From NCBI RefSeq assembly GCF_900112165.1, contig NZ_FOKY01000005.1, forward strand, positions 1 through 60,729: 60,729 nucleotides of DNA, in the 5' to 3' direction. Origin of the DNA: Brevinema andersonii. Its GTDB lineage: Bacteria > Spirochaetota > Brevinematia > Brevinematales > Brevinemataceae. The stretch's first letter is position 1, and each line of letters opens with the position of its first letter. This document shows, one piece after another, positions 9,324 through 18,629 of the stretch. The position numbers and the translations under genes were made by a program. The notes beneath the pieces were generated by a model, which searched no databases, was not told the DNA's origin, and worked only from the letters and a program-made list of their open reading frames with translations.

Positions 9324-11363
9324 CTACCTGCGTTTTACAGCAGCCTCTAACTCCAATAGAGCCCTATTATTCCGATTAAGTTTCATTCCAATCCGGAGAA
9401 ATTGTTTCGCTTTTTTGATATTGCCTTGATCAAGGTAAAACTTGGCAAGATGAGCGTAAATTTCTGTTAATTCTTTTGTTTGAAAAGGCATCATATCAAG
9501 CTCGTTTTCAACAAGCGTAAAAATACCTTGGGCTTCGCCGGCATCTCCTTTCATAAAATGCACCCATGCCCACGTATCAAGATAAGCAATATTATCCTTT
9601 TCAGCTACTGTATTTTCGATCAGAGACAAGGCTTTATCAAGATCGGCATCGGTTTGCGGGACGAATTCTTTTTGAAGTGCATACGTATATGCAAGAAAAT
9701 TTTGTGTATCAAGGCTGTCAGGATGTGTCTCCAAAACAGATTCCAAATATTGTCGCGCTTTTGCAAGATATTCACGGCAATTTCCTTGTGATATATGTAT
9801 TGCATCAACATACAAGCCCGCCGTAATATTAGCAAAACGGATAGGATCGCTTTCAAGCTGCCGCAGCACAGCAATATATTGCTGTGCCTGCATGTCGTTA
9901 TTGGAGTCCTCAGCAAGCAAAAGTTGGGCATAGAGAATACTCATAATTTTTATTTGTTGTTTTTCTTCATCGCTCAGCTGAGCAATTTGATCTTTTTTTA
10001 GAGTAAAAATTTCTTGCGGATAAAGTTTATACTGCGTCAACAGACGTCGGGCTTCAGAGAAATTTCTTCTGCCAAACTCAAGTTGAACCACAGCATACAA
10101 CAACCCCTCCCGAAAATCATCATACTTCAATCCCTGTTCGTAGTACTTAAGAGCCGATGTTTGATTATTTAGGGAATCTTCGATGTCACCCAGCATATAC
10201 AGCAGTACACCATTGGTATAGGGAAAATCATCAAGCTTAAGGTAGTGTTTTGCCAGTCCTTTTTTGCCGACACAATAGGCATCCGTACCTGCTTTAAGAG
10301 CTACGGATTTCATAGCGTCCCGCATCTGAAAACGATGTAACAGTTCGTAGTGAAGGCTGTCCAACATCCAGGGAAAATCACTGCTAACACTAAAATCTGA
10401 ATTGTTAGTGATACTTTGGAGTGCATGCTGGGTTTTACCGCGTCGGAAGTCACGAAGCAGATATGCATAAGGTGAAAGATCCGTATTTTGCGAAAGATAA
10501 AGATCCAAAGTTTTTACGGAATTTTTATCTCCCGACATCAGTAACGATCCCAAATAGATATCCAATAAATCCTGTTGCATCAGCTCGACTGGGATTTTTT
10601 CAAAAAACGTCAATGCTTTCGAAAAATTAAGAAAATATGCGTGCAAAATACCGATTTTCGCGTTTAGAAGCATATCGTAAGGAATTTCAATAAATTCTTG
10701 GCTTAAATTATATGCTAAAGTAAAATAACGTAATGCTTTTTGCTTCGAAGAGGAACTGTTCTGTGCCGAATAAATGTCGCCAAGATGGATCAAACTCTGA
10801 TAGATATAAGTTTCATTTCGTGAAGGCCCATTGATAAGTGACAATTTTTCGAAATAAGGAATTGCTTCTTCATAATTTGCAGCAGAAAGCGCAAGATATC
10901 CCAAAATATAATTAGCCATTGTGTGATTGGGATTGTATTTCAATGTATTCTCGGCCAACTTCATACCCAATTCAGCATCCCTCACTTGCCAAGCGATAGA
11001 AAGGCCAGTATCTGTGATCTGTGCGGAGTCGGGATATTTCTCGGCCAAAATCAAAATATTATCGCGGATTCCTTTGTAAGAATTAAGGACTACTTCCTGA
11101 TTTTCAGGATTTGAATTATAACTAAGAATCTGGATGTAAGCCTGATAAATCTGCATCAAAAATAATGCTAAATATTCGTTATCGGCGCCTTCCAAAACGA
11201 GCGTTTCTAACAAAAACCTGGCTTGAGCAATATCATTATCGTAATAATAATTGACAGCTTGGGAATAGATATCTTCTATCTCTTGCTGAGAAAGCACCGA
11301 TTTCTCCTGAGAATGCAAAATACCCGCCCATAAAAGCAGCAGCGCGGATAAAAAATTTTTCAT
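9324..11363 (-). CDS. Secreted TPR-repeat protein
   Basis: The product is about 679 residues with an amino-terminal signal peptide (MKNFLSALLLLWAGILHSQ) and TPR-like helical repeats along its length (for example MANYILGYLALSAANYEEAI and AHLAKFYLDQGNIKKAKQFL). TPR proteins act as scaffolds; no enzyme motif is visible. The start at 11363 is chosen because AAGGAG lies 5 nt upstream and the signal peptide follows, whereas the frame extends further upstream into the previous gene. It sits between the YhaN-like ATPase and tamB-bamA, so a BamD-like or other envelope-assembly role is possible but not shown. I do not recognise the specific family. Confidence 0.8.
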   Translation of the reverse strand: MKNFLSALLLLWAGILHSQEKSVLSQQEIEDIYSQAVNYYYDNDIAQARFLLETLVLEGADNEYLALFLMQIYQAYIQILSYNSNPENQEVVLNSYKGIRDNILILAEKYPDSAQITDTGLSIAWQVRDAELGMKLAENTLKYNPNHTMANYILGYLALSAANYEEAIPYFEKLSLINGPSRNETYIYQSLIHLGDIYSAQNSSSSKQKALRYFTLAYNLSQEFIEIPYDMLLNAKIGILHAYFLNFSKALTFFEKIPVELMQQDLLDIYLGSLLMSGDKNSVKTLDLYLSQNTDLSPYAYLLRDFRRGKTQHALQSITNNSDFSVSSDFPWMLDSLHYELLHRFQMRDAMKSVALKAGTDAYCVGKKGLAKHYLKLDDFPYTNGVLLYMLGDIEDSLNNQTSALKYYEQGLKYDDFREGLLYAVVQLEFGRRNFSEARRLLTQYKLYPQEIFTLKKDQIAQLSDEEKQQIKIMSILYAQLLLAEDSNNDMQAQQYIAVLRQLESDPIRFANITAGLYVDAIHISQGNCREYLAKARQYLESVLETHPDSLDTQNFLAYTYALQKEFVPQTDADLDKALSLIENTVAEKDNIAYLDTWAWVHFMKGDAGEAQGIFTLVENELDMMPFQTKELTEIYAHLAKFYLDQGNIKKAKQFLRIGMKLNRNNRALLELEAAVKRR

Positions 11364-11403
11364 ACATGCTCCTTGCACGGTTTTTTTCATTATAACATAG
11401 CCT

Positions 11404-13509
11404 TTAATAATAGTCACGATTTAAGTTAGTAGCTTCCAAATATGGCCCGAACAAGCTTTCAAAATAGTCATATAGGAGTTTATTATCCTGCATGGTGCAG
11501 ACAACTTGCCAGCCCTCTTGAACAAAGGCTTTCAATACATCGATAAGATTTTTACTTCGTAGCGCGTCGAAATAAGAAAATGGATCATCCAACACAATAA
11601 TTCCATCCTCTCTGCCAAGAAGTTCTTTTGCTAGAGACCACTTCAAAATCATCCAAAACTGCATACTTGCACCTGCACCTAAGGTTTCGAGAGAAAATGT
11701 ATTTCCGTGCCCATCCACAGCAAAAATTCGAATATGCTTATCTTCCAATGCTGCAACAAAGGTTTTATATTTTCCGCCAAATGTATATTGAACAATATAT
11801 TCAAAAAATGGATTTTGTAGGGTTTTTTCAAGAAGAGTTTCCGTTTTTTTACTCAAATCACCACATAAATCAACCAATATTTCAGCATAATGCCGATCTT
11901 TCGCGACCCGATCAACAACAGGATCTATTTTCTCCCGTAGATCAAAAATATCTTGGATCTCGCGGATATGCCATTCCGAAACTTCTGGATAGAAACGTTT
12001 GACAGCATCCGGATATCCGCTATCTTTGAGCTCATCAAGAATCGGTTTCAACGTACCGAAAATATTATTCTTCATTTTTTCATAATCTTTGGCTTGCTGA
12101 GATTTTTGATGAACAATATCATTTTTTTGGCGGCGAACTCGGTAAAGATCCATATAATCAAAATCAACATTATTGTTGTTTAGATAATCGCGGATATTGT
12201 TAATTTCAGCCAGAACATCACGCGGTTGATCGAAACCAAATACCTTAAACACCGTATCACGCACATTTTCCAATGTCCGGACAATTCTTGTTCTCTGATT
12301 CTCACGCGTCTCAAATAATTGCTTGCCTTTACTGCGGCGGACTTCTGCCATAATATCTCGGTATTCATCACGCTGCTCGAAGTATTTCTGCTCTAGTTTT
12401 TCGTATTCACACTGCTTTTTACCAAGCAGCTTTTCAAACTTGCGGAGGCGTGTGTCATCGGCCAAGAACTCTATACCCCAAGCATTCATCATCTCAAAAT
12501 AAAATGTTTTAAGAACAAAAAACAATCCCGATATAAAAACAACAAGTGCACTAATTTTCATAGGTGTCATTCCTATATGACGAATAGACTTGAACGCCAG
12601 ATACAAGCCCGCGACCACAAGAATAACACCAATCATTAAATTTATAAGGTTCCGCGCTAAACTATAACCATATTTGCTCAACTGTTCATGTTCGAAATGT
12701 TGTTCTTTGTTTTTGAGTCGATTTATTTCGCGTTTAAGTGCTTTTAATGCATCTTCAGTCTTCTCAAGCCGAGCACTCTTTTGAATCATAAGCTCACCTA
12801 AAGATTTATCTGAAAACGCATCATCCTGGTGCTGCTCCAACTCTTTTTTTTGATTCATCAAATCAATATATTTTTTCCCGAGATCCAGCTTGTCCATTAA
12901 ATAATAAACATCTTCCTGAGAACGCATATAATTTTCTTGTTCATCTACGGCGCCCAAAGAAGCATTCAGTTGATTGATTTGATTTTCCTTGTGATAAAGT
13001 TCCTGAGTTTCGGGAAGAATGTCTTCGAGCGCATCCTTAAACCTCAGCAGCTTGTCATGAAATGCGTTCAACCAAGCGTGCTTACCAGAACGACCTACGC
13101 CCATTGCTTTGAGAAAATTATGTTGCAACTGTCCAGAAATGTCGTCTTGACCATAAATCAAAGCTCTAACCTCGTTGTCCCAAAACTTAAGAGCTTGCTC
13201 AGGATTGTGCTGTTTTGGGGACAATTCCCCTTCCCTTACAAAAAGAAGATTCTTCAAACGCCTCGGATCATAAATATTATCAAAACGGCTAACTTGCATT
13301 TGCACCAAACTATCCGTTCCGATGTTATCCGACCATGTTTCTCCATTTGGCAGAGGATGAGGTTTTTCGAACAAGCCATGCCCCAACCAGTTAATGATTG
13401 TCGTTTTGCCTCTGTCGTTGTCGCCGATGATTAGAGTCACCGGCTTGAAATAAATATCGACATTCCGCAACGGTCCGCTTTCCCGAATCAATAAACGGTT
13501 AATTCTCAC
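11404..13509 (-). CDS. YhaN/SbcC-like AAA ATPase with a membrane hairpin
   Basis: This 701-residue protein is an ABC/SMC-type ATPase. The Walker A motif GDNDRGKTT is at residues 29-37, long coiled coils follow, and the carboxy-terminal Walker B reads GIIVLDDPFSYFD, in the manner of RecF/SbcC/YhaN proteins. Two hydrophobic helices (about 289-306 and 317-336) interrupt the coiled coil and would tether it to the membrane. The start is GTG at 13509 with GAGG upstream. It leads the operon with the TPR protein, tamB and bamA, which is odd company for a DNA-repair-type ATPase. A sigma-28-like promoter precedes it. Its function is unknown; YhaN-like is the nearest family I can name. Confidence 0.8.
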   Translation of the reverse strand: MRINRLLIRESGPLRNVDIYFKPVTLIIGDNDRGKTTIINWLGHGLFEKPHPLPNGETWSDNIGTDSLVQMQVSRFDNIYDPRRLKNLLFVREGELSPKQHNPEQALKFWDNEVRALIYGQDDISGQLQHNFLKAMGVGRSGKHAWLNAFHDKLLRFKDALEDILPETQELYHKENQINQLNASLGAVDEQENYMRSQEDVYYLMDKLDLGKKYIDLMNQKKELEQHQDDAFSDKSLGELMIQKSARLEKTEDALKALKREINRLKNKEQHFEHEQLSKYGYSLARNLINLMIGVILVVAGLYLAFKSIRHIGMTPMKISALVVFISGLFFVLKTFYFEMMNAWGIEFLADDTRLRKFEKLLGKKQCEYEKLEQKYFEQRDEYRDIMAEVRRSKGKQLFETRENQRTRIVRTLENVRDTVFKVFGFDQPRDVLAEINNIRDYLNNNNVDFDYMDLYRVRRQKNDIVHQKSQQAKDYEKMKNNIFGTLKPILDELKDSGYPDAVKRFYPEVSEWHIREIQDIFDLREKIDPVVDRVAKDRHYAEILVDLCGDLSKKTETLLEKTLQNPFFEYIVQYTFGGKYKTFVAALEDKHIRIFAVDGHGNTFSLETLGAGASMQFWMILKWSLAKELLGREDGIIVLDDPFSYFDALRSKNLIDVLKAFVQEGWQVVCTMQDNKLLYDYFESLFGPYLEATNLNRDYY

Positions 13510-13546
13510 AATAACGCCTCATGATCTAAAATTATTCCCATCGAAA

Positions 13547-13577
13547 TTATCGGCATTATTCAGATAAAGTTTTGGTT
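13547..13577 (-). promoter_or_regulatory. Sigma-28-like promoter before the YhaN-like/TPR/tamB/bamA operon
   Basis: Read on the minus strand: AAAACTTT, 11 nt, GCCGATAA. The -10 element matches the FliA consensus 8/8 and the -35 element 6/8, with exact spacing. The -10 lies about 40 nt before the GTG start at 13509. The element is intergenic and does not overlap the divergent glgP promoter. Confidence 0.65.
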
Positions 13578-13601
13578 TTTGCCCAAAAAAGGCTTCCGTT
13601 T

Positions 13602-13630
13602 TTGACAAATGGCTCATTAAAGATTATACT
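13602..13630 (+). promoter_or_regulatory. Sigma-70 promoter of glgP
   Basis: TTGACA (13602-13607), 17 nt, TATACT (13625-13630). This is a near-perfect housekeeping promoter about 40 nt before the glgP start. Confidence 0.85.
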
Positions 13631-13672
13631 AAACTAAGATAGTCCCCAGTTCGGGTGAAGAAGGAGAAAAAT

Positions 13673-16129
13673 ATGCACATTCCTTTCGACAAAAACGTAT
13701 TCAAAGAAGCCGTGCTCACTAACATAAAAGAACGTACTGGCAAAACACCTGAAGAAGCCACATCTGAAGATATTTATCAAGCTGTCAGTGAAGCCATAAT
13801 GGCCTACATAGCGGTTGATTGGACCAATACAAAAAATAAAATTGCTGCTTCCGAAGCAAAACAAGCCTTTTATTTTTCAGCAGAATTTTTAATGGGACGG
13901 GCATTTGATAATAATATTATTAATTTTGGGTTGCAGCATGGTATTATTGAGATGCTAGAAGATTTGCATTTGGATTTGAACCTTATCGAAGATCAGGAAC
14001 CCGATGCAGCTTTAGGCAACGGAGGTTTAGGTCGTCTTGCGGCGTGTTTTCTGGATTCGCTGGCAACAATGGGTTATGCAGGTCATGGTTACGGCATTCG
14101 CTATAAATACGGCATGTTCGAGCAGAAAATTCAAAACGGCTATCAAGTAGAAGCTCCCGACAACTGGCTGAAAAAAGGTGATCCTTGGGAAGTACGGCGC
14201 GATTCGGACGCCGTTTACGTAAAATTTGGTGGCCGTGTCGACAATGTAATGGAAGATTCAGGACGGATAGGCTTCCGTCGCAATAACGCCGAAACCATTA
14301 TTGCTGTGCCGTACGATATGCCTATTATCGGTTATAAAAACGGATGCATCAATACACTACGGTTGTGGCAAGCACAAGCTCCGGAACCATTTGATTTAAC
14401 TGCTTTTAACAATGGCGAATTCGAACAAGCTGTTGTTGCTCAAAATAATGCTGAAAATATTTCACGGGTTTTGTACCCTAATGACTATTCTTATCAAGGC
14501 AAAGAATTACGTTTACGCCAGCAGTATTTTTTCACTTCGGCATCGCTGCAGGATATTATTACGAAATTTGTCCATAAATACGGAGACCATGGATGGGAAA
14601 AGTTCCCAGAAAAAGTCGCGATTCAGCTGAACGACACACATCCAGTAGTAGCAATTCCGGAATTAATGCGTTTATTCATGGATTGGAAAGGATTGGACTG
14701 GGATTTTGCATGGCAGCTCACAACTCAAACTTTTGCCTATACGAATCATACGGTGCTTGCGGAAGCACTCGAAGTTTGGGATTTGAACTTGTTCCGTGGC
14801 TTATTGCCTCGGATTTATCAGATTGTCGAAGAAATCAACCGCCGGTTTATGGACGAACTGCGCACAAAATATCCGAACGACCATCACAGACAAAGCCGCA
14901 TGAGCATTCTCGACCATGGGCAGATAAAAATGGCACACTTGGCGATTGTCGGGTCACACAGCGTTAACGGTGTTGCGAAACTGCACACGCAAATTCTAGA
15001 ACGAGAAGTTCTGAAAGACTGGTACGAATTGTATCCTGAAAAATTCCAAAACAAAACTAACGGCATTACGCCACGGCGCTGGCTTGTGAAAGCAAACCCT
15101 AAATTAACAACACTAATCGACAGTAAGATTGGAGAGTCATGGAAAACTAATCTTGACGAACTACAAAAACTTAAACAATTCATTGATGATCAATCCTTTT
15201 TGGAAGAGCTGATGCGTGTCAAACAGGAAAACAAAATTACGTTAACAAATTACATTAAATATTGGACTGATATTGAATTAAATCCACATGCTATTTTTGA
15301 CGTTCAGGTCAAACGTATGCATGAATACAAACGCCAGCTTCTAAATGCTCTGCAAATTATTGCAATGTATCTGCAACTACGGGAAAATCCGGCAATGGAT
15401 ATTTATCCGCGGGCTTTTATTTTCGGAGGAAAGGCAGCATCAGGTTACTGGCGAGCGAAAACAATTATCAAGCTCATCAACAACATCGCAAACGTTATTA
15501 ATCAGGACAACCGCATCCAAGGCAAATTGAAAGTTGTATTTGTACCGAACTACAGAGTATCGGTTGCGGAAAAGATTTTCCCTGGCGCTGATGTGAGTGA
15601 ACAAATTTCGACCGCTGGTAAAGAAGCTTCCGGCACAGGAAATATGAAGTTTATGGCCAACGGCGCAATTACAATAGGCACTTTAGATGGGGCAAATGTT
15701 GAAATTCTGGAGGAAGTAGGAGCTGAAAATTGTGTTATTTTCGGGGCAACTACAGAAGAAATTCACGAATTAAACATCAACCAAAATTATCAACCGTTGG
15801 ATTATTATCATTCTGACCCTCTGCTGAAAGACACACTTGACAGTTTGATCAATGGTACATTTACAATCGGTGAAGATGAAAATTTATTCCGTAATTTATA
15901 TGATTCGTTATTGTATGGAGTAGACGGTAATCCAGCAGATACCTATTATTTATTGAAAGATTTTGACGCTTACCGCAAAGCCCAAGGAACTATAGATCTC
16001 TTATACCGCGACCGGAATCTTTGGGCAAAAATGATGCTAATCAACATTGCCAGCTGCGGAAAATTTTCTTCTGATCGGACCATTCAGGAATATGCTGATG
16101 AAATCTGGCATATCAAACCATTAACTTAA
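13673..16129 (+). CDS. glgP: Glycogen/maltodextrin phosphorylase
   Basis: It cleaves alpha-1,4-glucan ends with phosphate to release glucose-1-phosphate, feeding stored or imported glucan into glycolysis. The 818-residue length is that of the large phosphorylase family. Visible signatures are EDQEPDAALGNGGLGRLAAC (active-site region) and, near the carboxy terminus, EASGTGNMKFMANGAITIGT, which contains the pyridoxal-phosphate lysine. The start at 13673 has AAGGAG 6 nt upstream; the longer frame from GTG 13655 lacks this. It has its own strong sigma-70 promoter and stands alone, converging on the small lipoprotein gene with a 19-nt gap. No glgA, glgB or glgC is in the window. Confidence 0.97.
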   Translation: MHIPFDKNVFKEAVLTNIKERTGKTPEEATSEDIYQAVSEAIMAYIAVDWTNTKNKIAASEAKQAFYFSAEFLMGRAFDNNIINFGLQHGIIEMLEDLHLDLNLIEDQEPDAALGNGGLGRLAACFLDSLATMGYAGHGYGIRYKYGMFEQKIQNGYQVEAPDNWLKKGDPWEVRRDSDAVYVKFGGRVDNVMEDSGRIGFRRNNAETIIAVPYDMPIIGYKNGCINTLRLWQAQAPEPFDLTAFNNGEFEQAVVAQNNAENISRVLYPNDYSYQGKELRLRQQYFFTSASLQDIITKFVHKYGDHGWEKFPEKVAIQLNDTHPVVAIPELMRLFMDWKGLDWDFAWQLTTQTFAYTNHTVLAEALEVWDLNLFRGLLPRIYQIVEEINRRFMDELRTKYPNDHHRQSRMSILDHGQIKMAHLAIVGSHSVNGVAKLHTQILEREVLKDWYELYPEKFQNKTNGITPRRWLVKANPKLTTLIDSKIGESWKTNLDELQKLKQFIDDQSFLEELMRVKQENKITLTNYIKYWTDIELNPHAIFDVQVKRMHEYKRQLLNALQIIAMYLQLRENPAMDIYPRAFIFGGKAASGYWRAKTIIKLINNIANVINQDNRIQGKLKVVFVPNYRVSVAEKIFPGADVSEQISTAGKEASGTGNMKFMANGAITIGTLDGANVEILEEVGAENCVIFGATTEEIHELNINQNYQPLDYYHSDPLLKDTLDSLINGTFTIGEDENLFRNLYDSLLYGVDGNPADTYYLLKDFDAYRKAQGTIDLLYRDRNLWAKMMLINIASCGKFSSDRTIQEYADEIWHIKPLT

Positions 16130-16148
16130 AATGTAGTTCATTAAAATA

Positions 16149-16436
16149 TTAGTTGTCCTGGAGCGCATAAAAAAATCGTACACGCATATCATAATAGTCC
16201 GAAAGAAATGACATTTGTTCCTGCATACTGGCTGAACGAAGAATTTCATTAATTTCTGCTTCTTTTTCGGCAATGCGGACGCGCATTCTTTCGGCATGCG
16301 ACGACGATGAATCGGAAGTAATCACTTGAACCGCCTCTTTAAGAAGCGCTTCATATTCGTTCAACCAGAGTTTTGTGGGAGAAGGGCCACACGATGACAC
16401 AACTAAAAGTATGCATAAAAATTTTATTTTGCCCAT
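16149..16436 (-). CDS. Small predicted lipoprotein, probable flagellar-regulon member
   Basis: The 95-residue protein has a lipoprotein signal (MGKIKFLCILLVVSSC, lipobox ending in Cys16), followed by a charged, mostly helical domain with many Glu and Arg. I recognise no family. The RBS AAAGGA lies 7 nt before the ATG. A sigma-28-like promoter with an exact -35 sits about 35-60 nt upstream, which suggests expression with the flagellar genes. It could be a periplasmic or outer-membrane component linked to motility. It is a single-gene transcript between rarA (same strand, upstream) and the glgP stop. Confidence 0.75.
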   Translation of the reverse strand: MGKIKFLCILLVVSSCGPSPTKLWLNEYEALLKEAVQVITSDSSSSHAERMRVRIAEKEAEINEILRSASMQEQMSFLSDYYDMRVRFFYALQDN

Positions 16437-16471
16437 GACGAAATCCTTTTCTAAATTAAAAGATATCTATA

Positions 16472-16498
16472 GCATCGGCGGGTTGAAAAAAAACTTTA
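16472..16498 (-). promoter_or_regulatory. Sigma-28-like promoter of the small lipoprotein gene
   Basis: On the minus strand: TAAAGTTT (16498-16491), 11 nt, GCCGATGC (16479-16472). The -35 element matches the FliA consensus 8/8, the -10 element 6/8, and the spacing is exact. The expected transcript start is about 30 nt before the ATG at 16436. Confidence 0.8.
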
Positions 16499-16518
16499 CT
16501 CTTCTTTCAAATTTTCAT

Positions 16519-17877
16519 CTAACAAAAATTGTTTGGATCATAAGGTTTTTTCGAAGTAAAACACTGACCCCAAAGATTCTCCAAACGCTCTTTGATTTTC
16601 TTCTCAAATCCTTGATCAGACGGCACATAGTAGGATACATTCTTTTCTGTGTAATTTTGACGCACAAAATGTCCAGGAAAATTATGAGGATATAAATAAT
16701 TATGTTTTTCTTGGTTGTTGGTACCAGCAATCTCGGATATTTTACGCTCATTTGCCGAAATGGAAGACTTCATAAAACACCTCGCACTGCGCAGATATTC
16801 CGGAATTTTCATCATTTTTCCGGCCCGGATATCGCTTTGGACTTTGTAAATTGACAATACCGTATTACTTTTGGGAAGCCCTGCCAAAAAAAGCGTAGCA
16901 TGTGATAAATGGAGAACTCCTTCAGGATAGCCAACATATTCGAAGCTCTCCGCACAAGCATGCACGACACTGACAGCTTCAGGATAAGCCATGCCGACAT
17001 CTTCAACTGCTGAAATTAACAGCCGACGGAAAATAAAACGTGGATCCTCACCCGATTCGATCATTACACCCAAATAATAAAGTGCAGCATCAGGATCACT
17101 ACCGCGGATGCTTTTGATGAAAGCCGAAATCACATCATAATGAGCATCAGCACTGCCGTATACGGTATCGGTTTTCTGGAGTATGGTTTCGATATCTTTT
17201 TTGGTAACTGCCGAAGCGTCTGTTTTCTTATAAGATGCAACCGCATCCAAAATGCCTAGCATTCTTCTAGGGTCCGAAGATTGCTGAATTAAAAATTCTT
17301 CAGCATCAGGCTCGATTGTTAAGTTGAGTTCTTTCAGGATGATATCTTCATGGAGAGCACGGGATAAAATTTTTTTCATATCGTTATCAGAAAGAGGAAA
17401 AAATTCAAAAATCAGTAACCGAGATCTAAGTGCTGCTTGCAGCGAAAAATAGGGATTTTCGGTTGTTGCGCCGATTAAAATAATTGTTCCTGTCTCCAGA
17501 GACGACAAAAATGCATCTTGTTTGGGCCGAGTAAAGCGATGAATTTCATCAACAAAAAGCACTGTACGACCCCCAGTTCTGCGAACCGCCCCTGCTTGAG
17601 CTAGAACTTTACGGATATCATCACTGTTCAGTGTTAAAGCATTAACTGACACGAATTCAGCATCAAGATTACTGGCAATAATGCGTGCTAACCCTGTCTT
17701 CCCCGATGCTGGCGGACCATAAAACACCATCGACTGTACCGTTCCCTCCTCAACCATGGACCGAATAATACCTCCTTTACCTGTTAGTGCTTCCTGCCCC
17801 ATATACTCGGTAAAATTGCGCGGAGCCATCCTTAAAGCCAGGGGGGTTAGAAGAGGATTTTCACTGAAAAGGCTCAT
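16519..17877 (-). CDS. rarA: Replication-associated recombination ATPase RarA (MgsA)
   Basis: This is an AAA+ clamp-loader-like ATPase that acts at stalled replication forks. The 452-residue protein carries Walker A GPPASGKT (about residues 54-61), Walker B VLFVDEIHRF and the sensor segment IGATTENPYFSL, then the MgsA-type carboxy-terminal tetramerisation region (SDPDAALYYLGVMIESGEDP). The length fits the family. Its ATG overlaps the thyX stop by 4 nt, which implies coupled translation; thyX and rarA form a two-gene operon. Confidence 0.95.
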   Translation of the reverse strand: MSLFSENPLLTPLALRMAPRNFTEYMGQEALTGKGGIIRSMVEEGTVQSMVFYGPPASGKTGLARIIASNLDAEFVSVNALTLNSDDIRKVLAQAGAVRRTGGRTVLFVDEIHRFTRPKQDAFLSSLETGTIILIGATTENPYFSLQAALRSRLLIFEFFPLSDNDMKKILSRALHEDIILKELNLTIEPDAEEFLIQQSSDPRRMLGILDAVASYKKTDASAVTKKDIETILQKTDTVYGSADAHYDVISAFIKSIRGSDPDAALYYLGVMIESGEDPRFIFRRLLISAVEDVGMAYPEAVSVVHACAESFEYVGYPEGVLHLSHATLFLAGLPKSNTVLSIYKVQSDIRAGKMMKIPEYLRSARCFMKSSISANERKISEIAGTNNQEKHNYLYPHNFPGHFVRQNYTEKNVSYYVPSDQGFEKKIKERLENLWGQCFTSKKPYDPNNFC

Positions 17878-18518
17878 TGTATTCGTTCCTCAAAAATTGC
17901 CCTCTTAAAGGGCGCATCTTTGCTCCAAGATTCAAAATATTGCAATCCGAATATATGCGGAGCATAGGAGTAAAGTTCTTTCCAAATGAGAATCATGAGT
18001 TCACGGATCTCCCACTGCGCCGATTTTGATACACGCATATCGATCACATGCAGCCATTGCCGAAAATTAGTCGTCATAACCAATGTTGTTTCCACAGCGT
18101 TCGGCAGCACAAAACGCGCATCCTCTTTTTTAACGCCCAAAGCAACCAAATGCGCATAATCTTCATTAATCCTCTGCATTAATTTTTGATATAAGTCGAA
18201 AGCTTCGTGATTGTTGGCAATTGAAGGAGGAACAACATACGGAAATTCAGCTTCGTTGACATAGCGCTGCGAACGTTGGCTGAAAGAACTCATCCGATGC
18301 CGTACCAACTGATGCGACGCTGCTCGACTGATTCCCTCTATTAAAAAACTTGCCAAACCATGCTCGAAAACCGACAAATGCCCCGCTTTAAGTAAAGTAG
18401 GCAGCATTTTTATATAAGATTCATCTGTCTGTTTGTCATGCGAATCATAGCAAACTCGCGCACTAGTCTCGCAGGTAAATTCAGCATTCGGGGAAATAAA
18501 CAGCAGTTTTATATTCAT
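17874..18518 (-). CDS. thyX: Flavin-dependent thymidylate synthase ThyX
   Basis: It makes dTMP from dUMP using FAD, NADPH and methylenetetrahydrofolate, replacing ThyA. The 214-residue protein contains the ThyX motif RHRMSSFSQRS (RHR followed by seven residues and Ser) around residues 74-84, and a TNFRQWLHVIDMR segment in the carboxy-terminal half. GGGAG lies 6 nt before the ATG. It is the first gene of the thyX-rarA unit, driven by a minus-strand promoter at 18542-18570, and is divergent from the membrane-protein gene at 18630. Confidence 0.97.
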   Translation of the reverse strand: MNIKLLFISPNAEFTCETSARVCYDSHDKQTDESYIKMLPTLLKAGHLSVFEHGLASFLIEGISRAASHQLVRHRMSSFSQRSQRYVNEAEFPYVVPPSIANNHEAFDLYQKLMQRINEDYAHLVALGVKKEDARFVLPNAVETTLVMTTNFRQWLHVIDMRVSKSAQWEIRELMILIWKELYSYAPHIFGLQYFESWSKDAPFKRAIFEERIQ

Positions 18519-18541
18519 TATTTTCTCCCATTTTTACCAAA

Positions 18542-18570
18542 ATTATAACATAAAATAAAAAAACGCTCAA
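18542..18570 (-). promoter_or_regulatory. Sigma-70 promoter of thyX-rarA
   Basis: On the minus strand: TTGAGC (18570-18565), 17 nt, TATAAT (18547-18542). It lies about 25 nt before the thyX ATG. Confidence 0.75.
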
Positions 18571-18574
18571 ACCT

Positions 18575-18603
18575 TTGCAAAAGAACTTGAACTATGCTAT
18601 ATT
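18575..18603 (+). promoter_or_regulatory. Sigma-70 promoter of the gene at 18630
   Basis: TTGCAA (18575-18580), 17 nt, TATATT (18598-18603). It is back-to-back with the thyX promoter; the two -35 elements are only 4 nt apart. Confidence 0.7.
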
Positions 18604-18629
18604 ATTAGAAATAGTCTCAAGGAGCTCAT

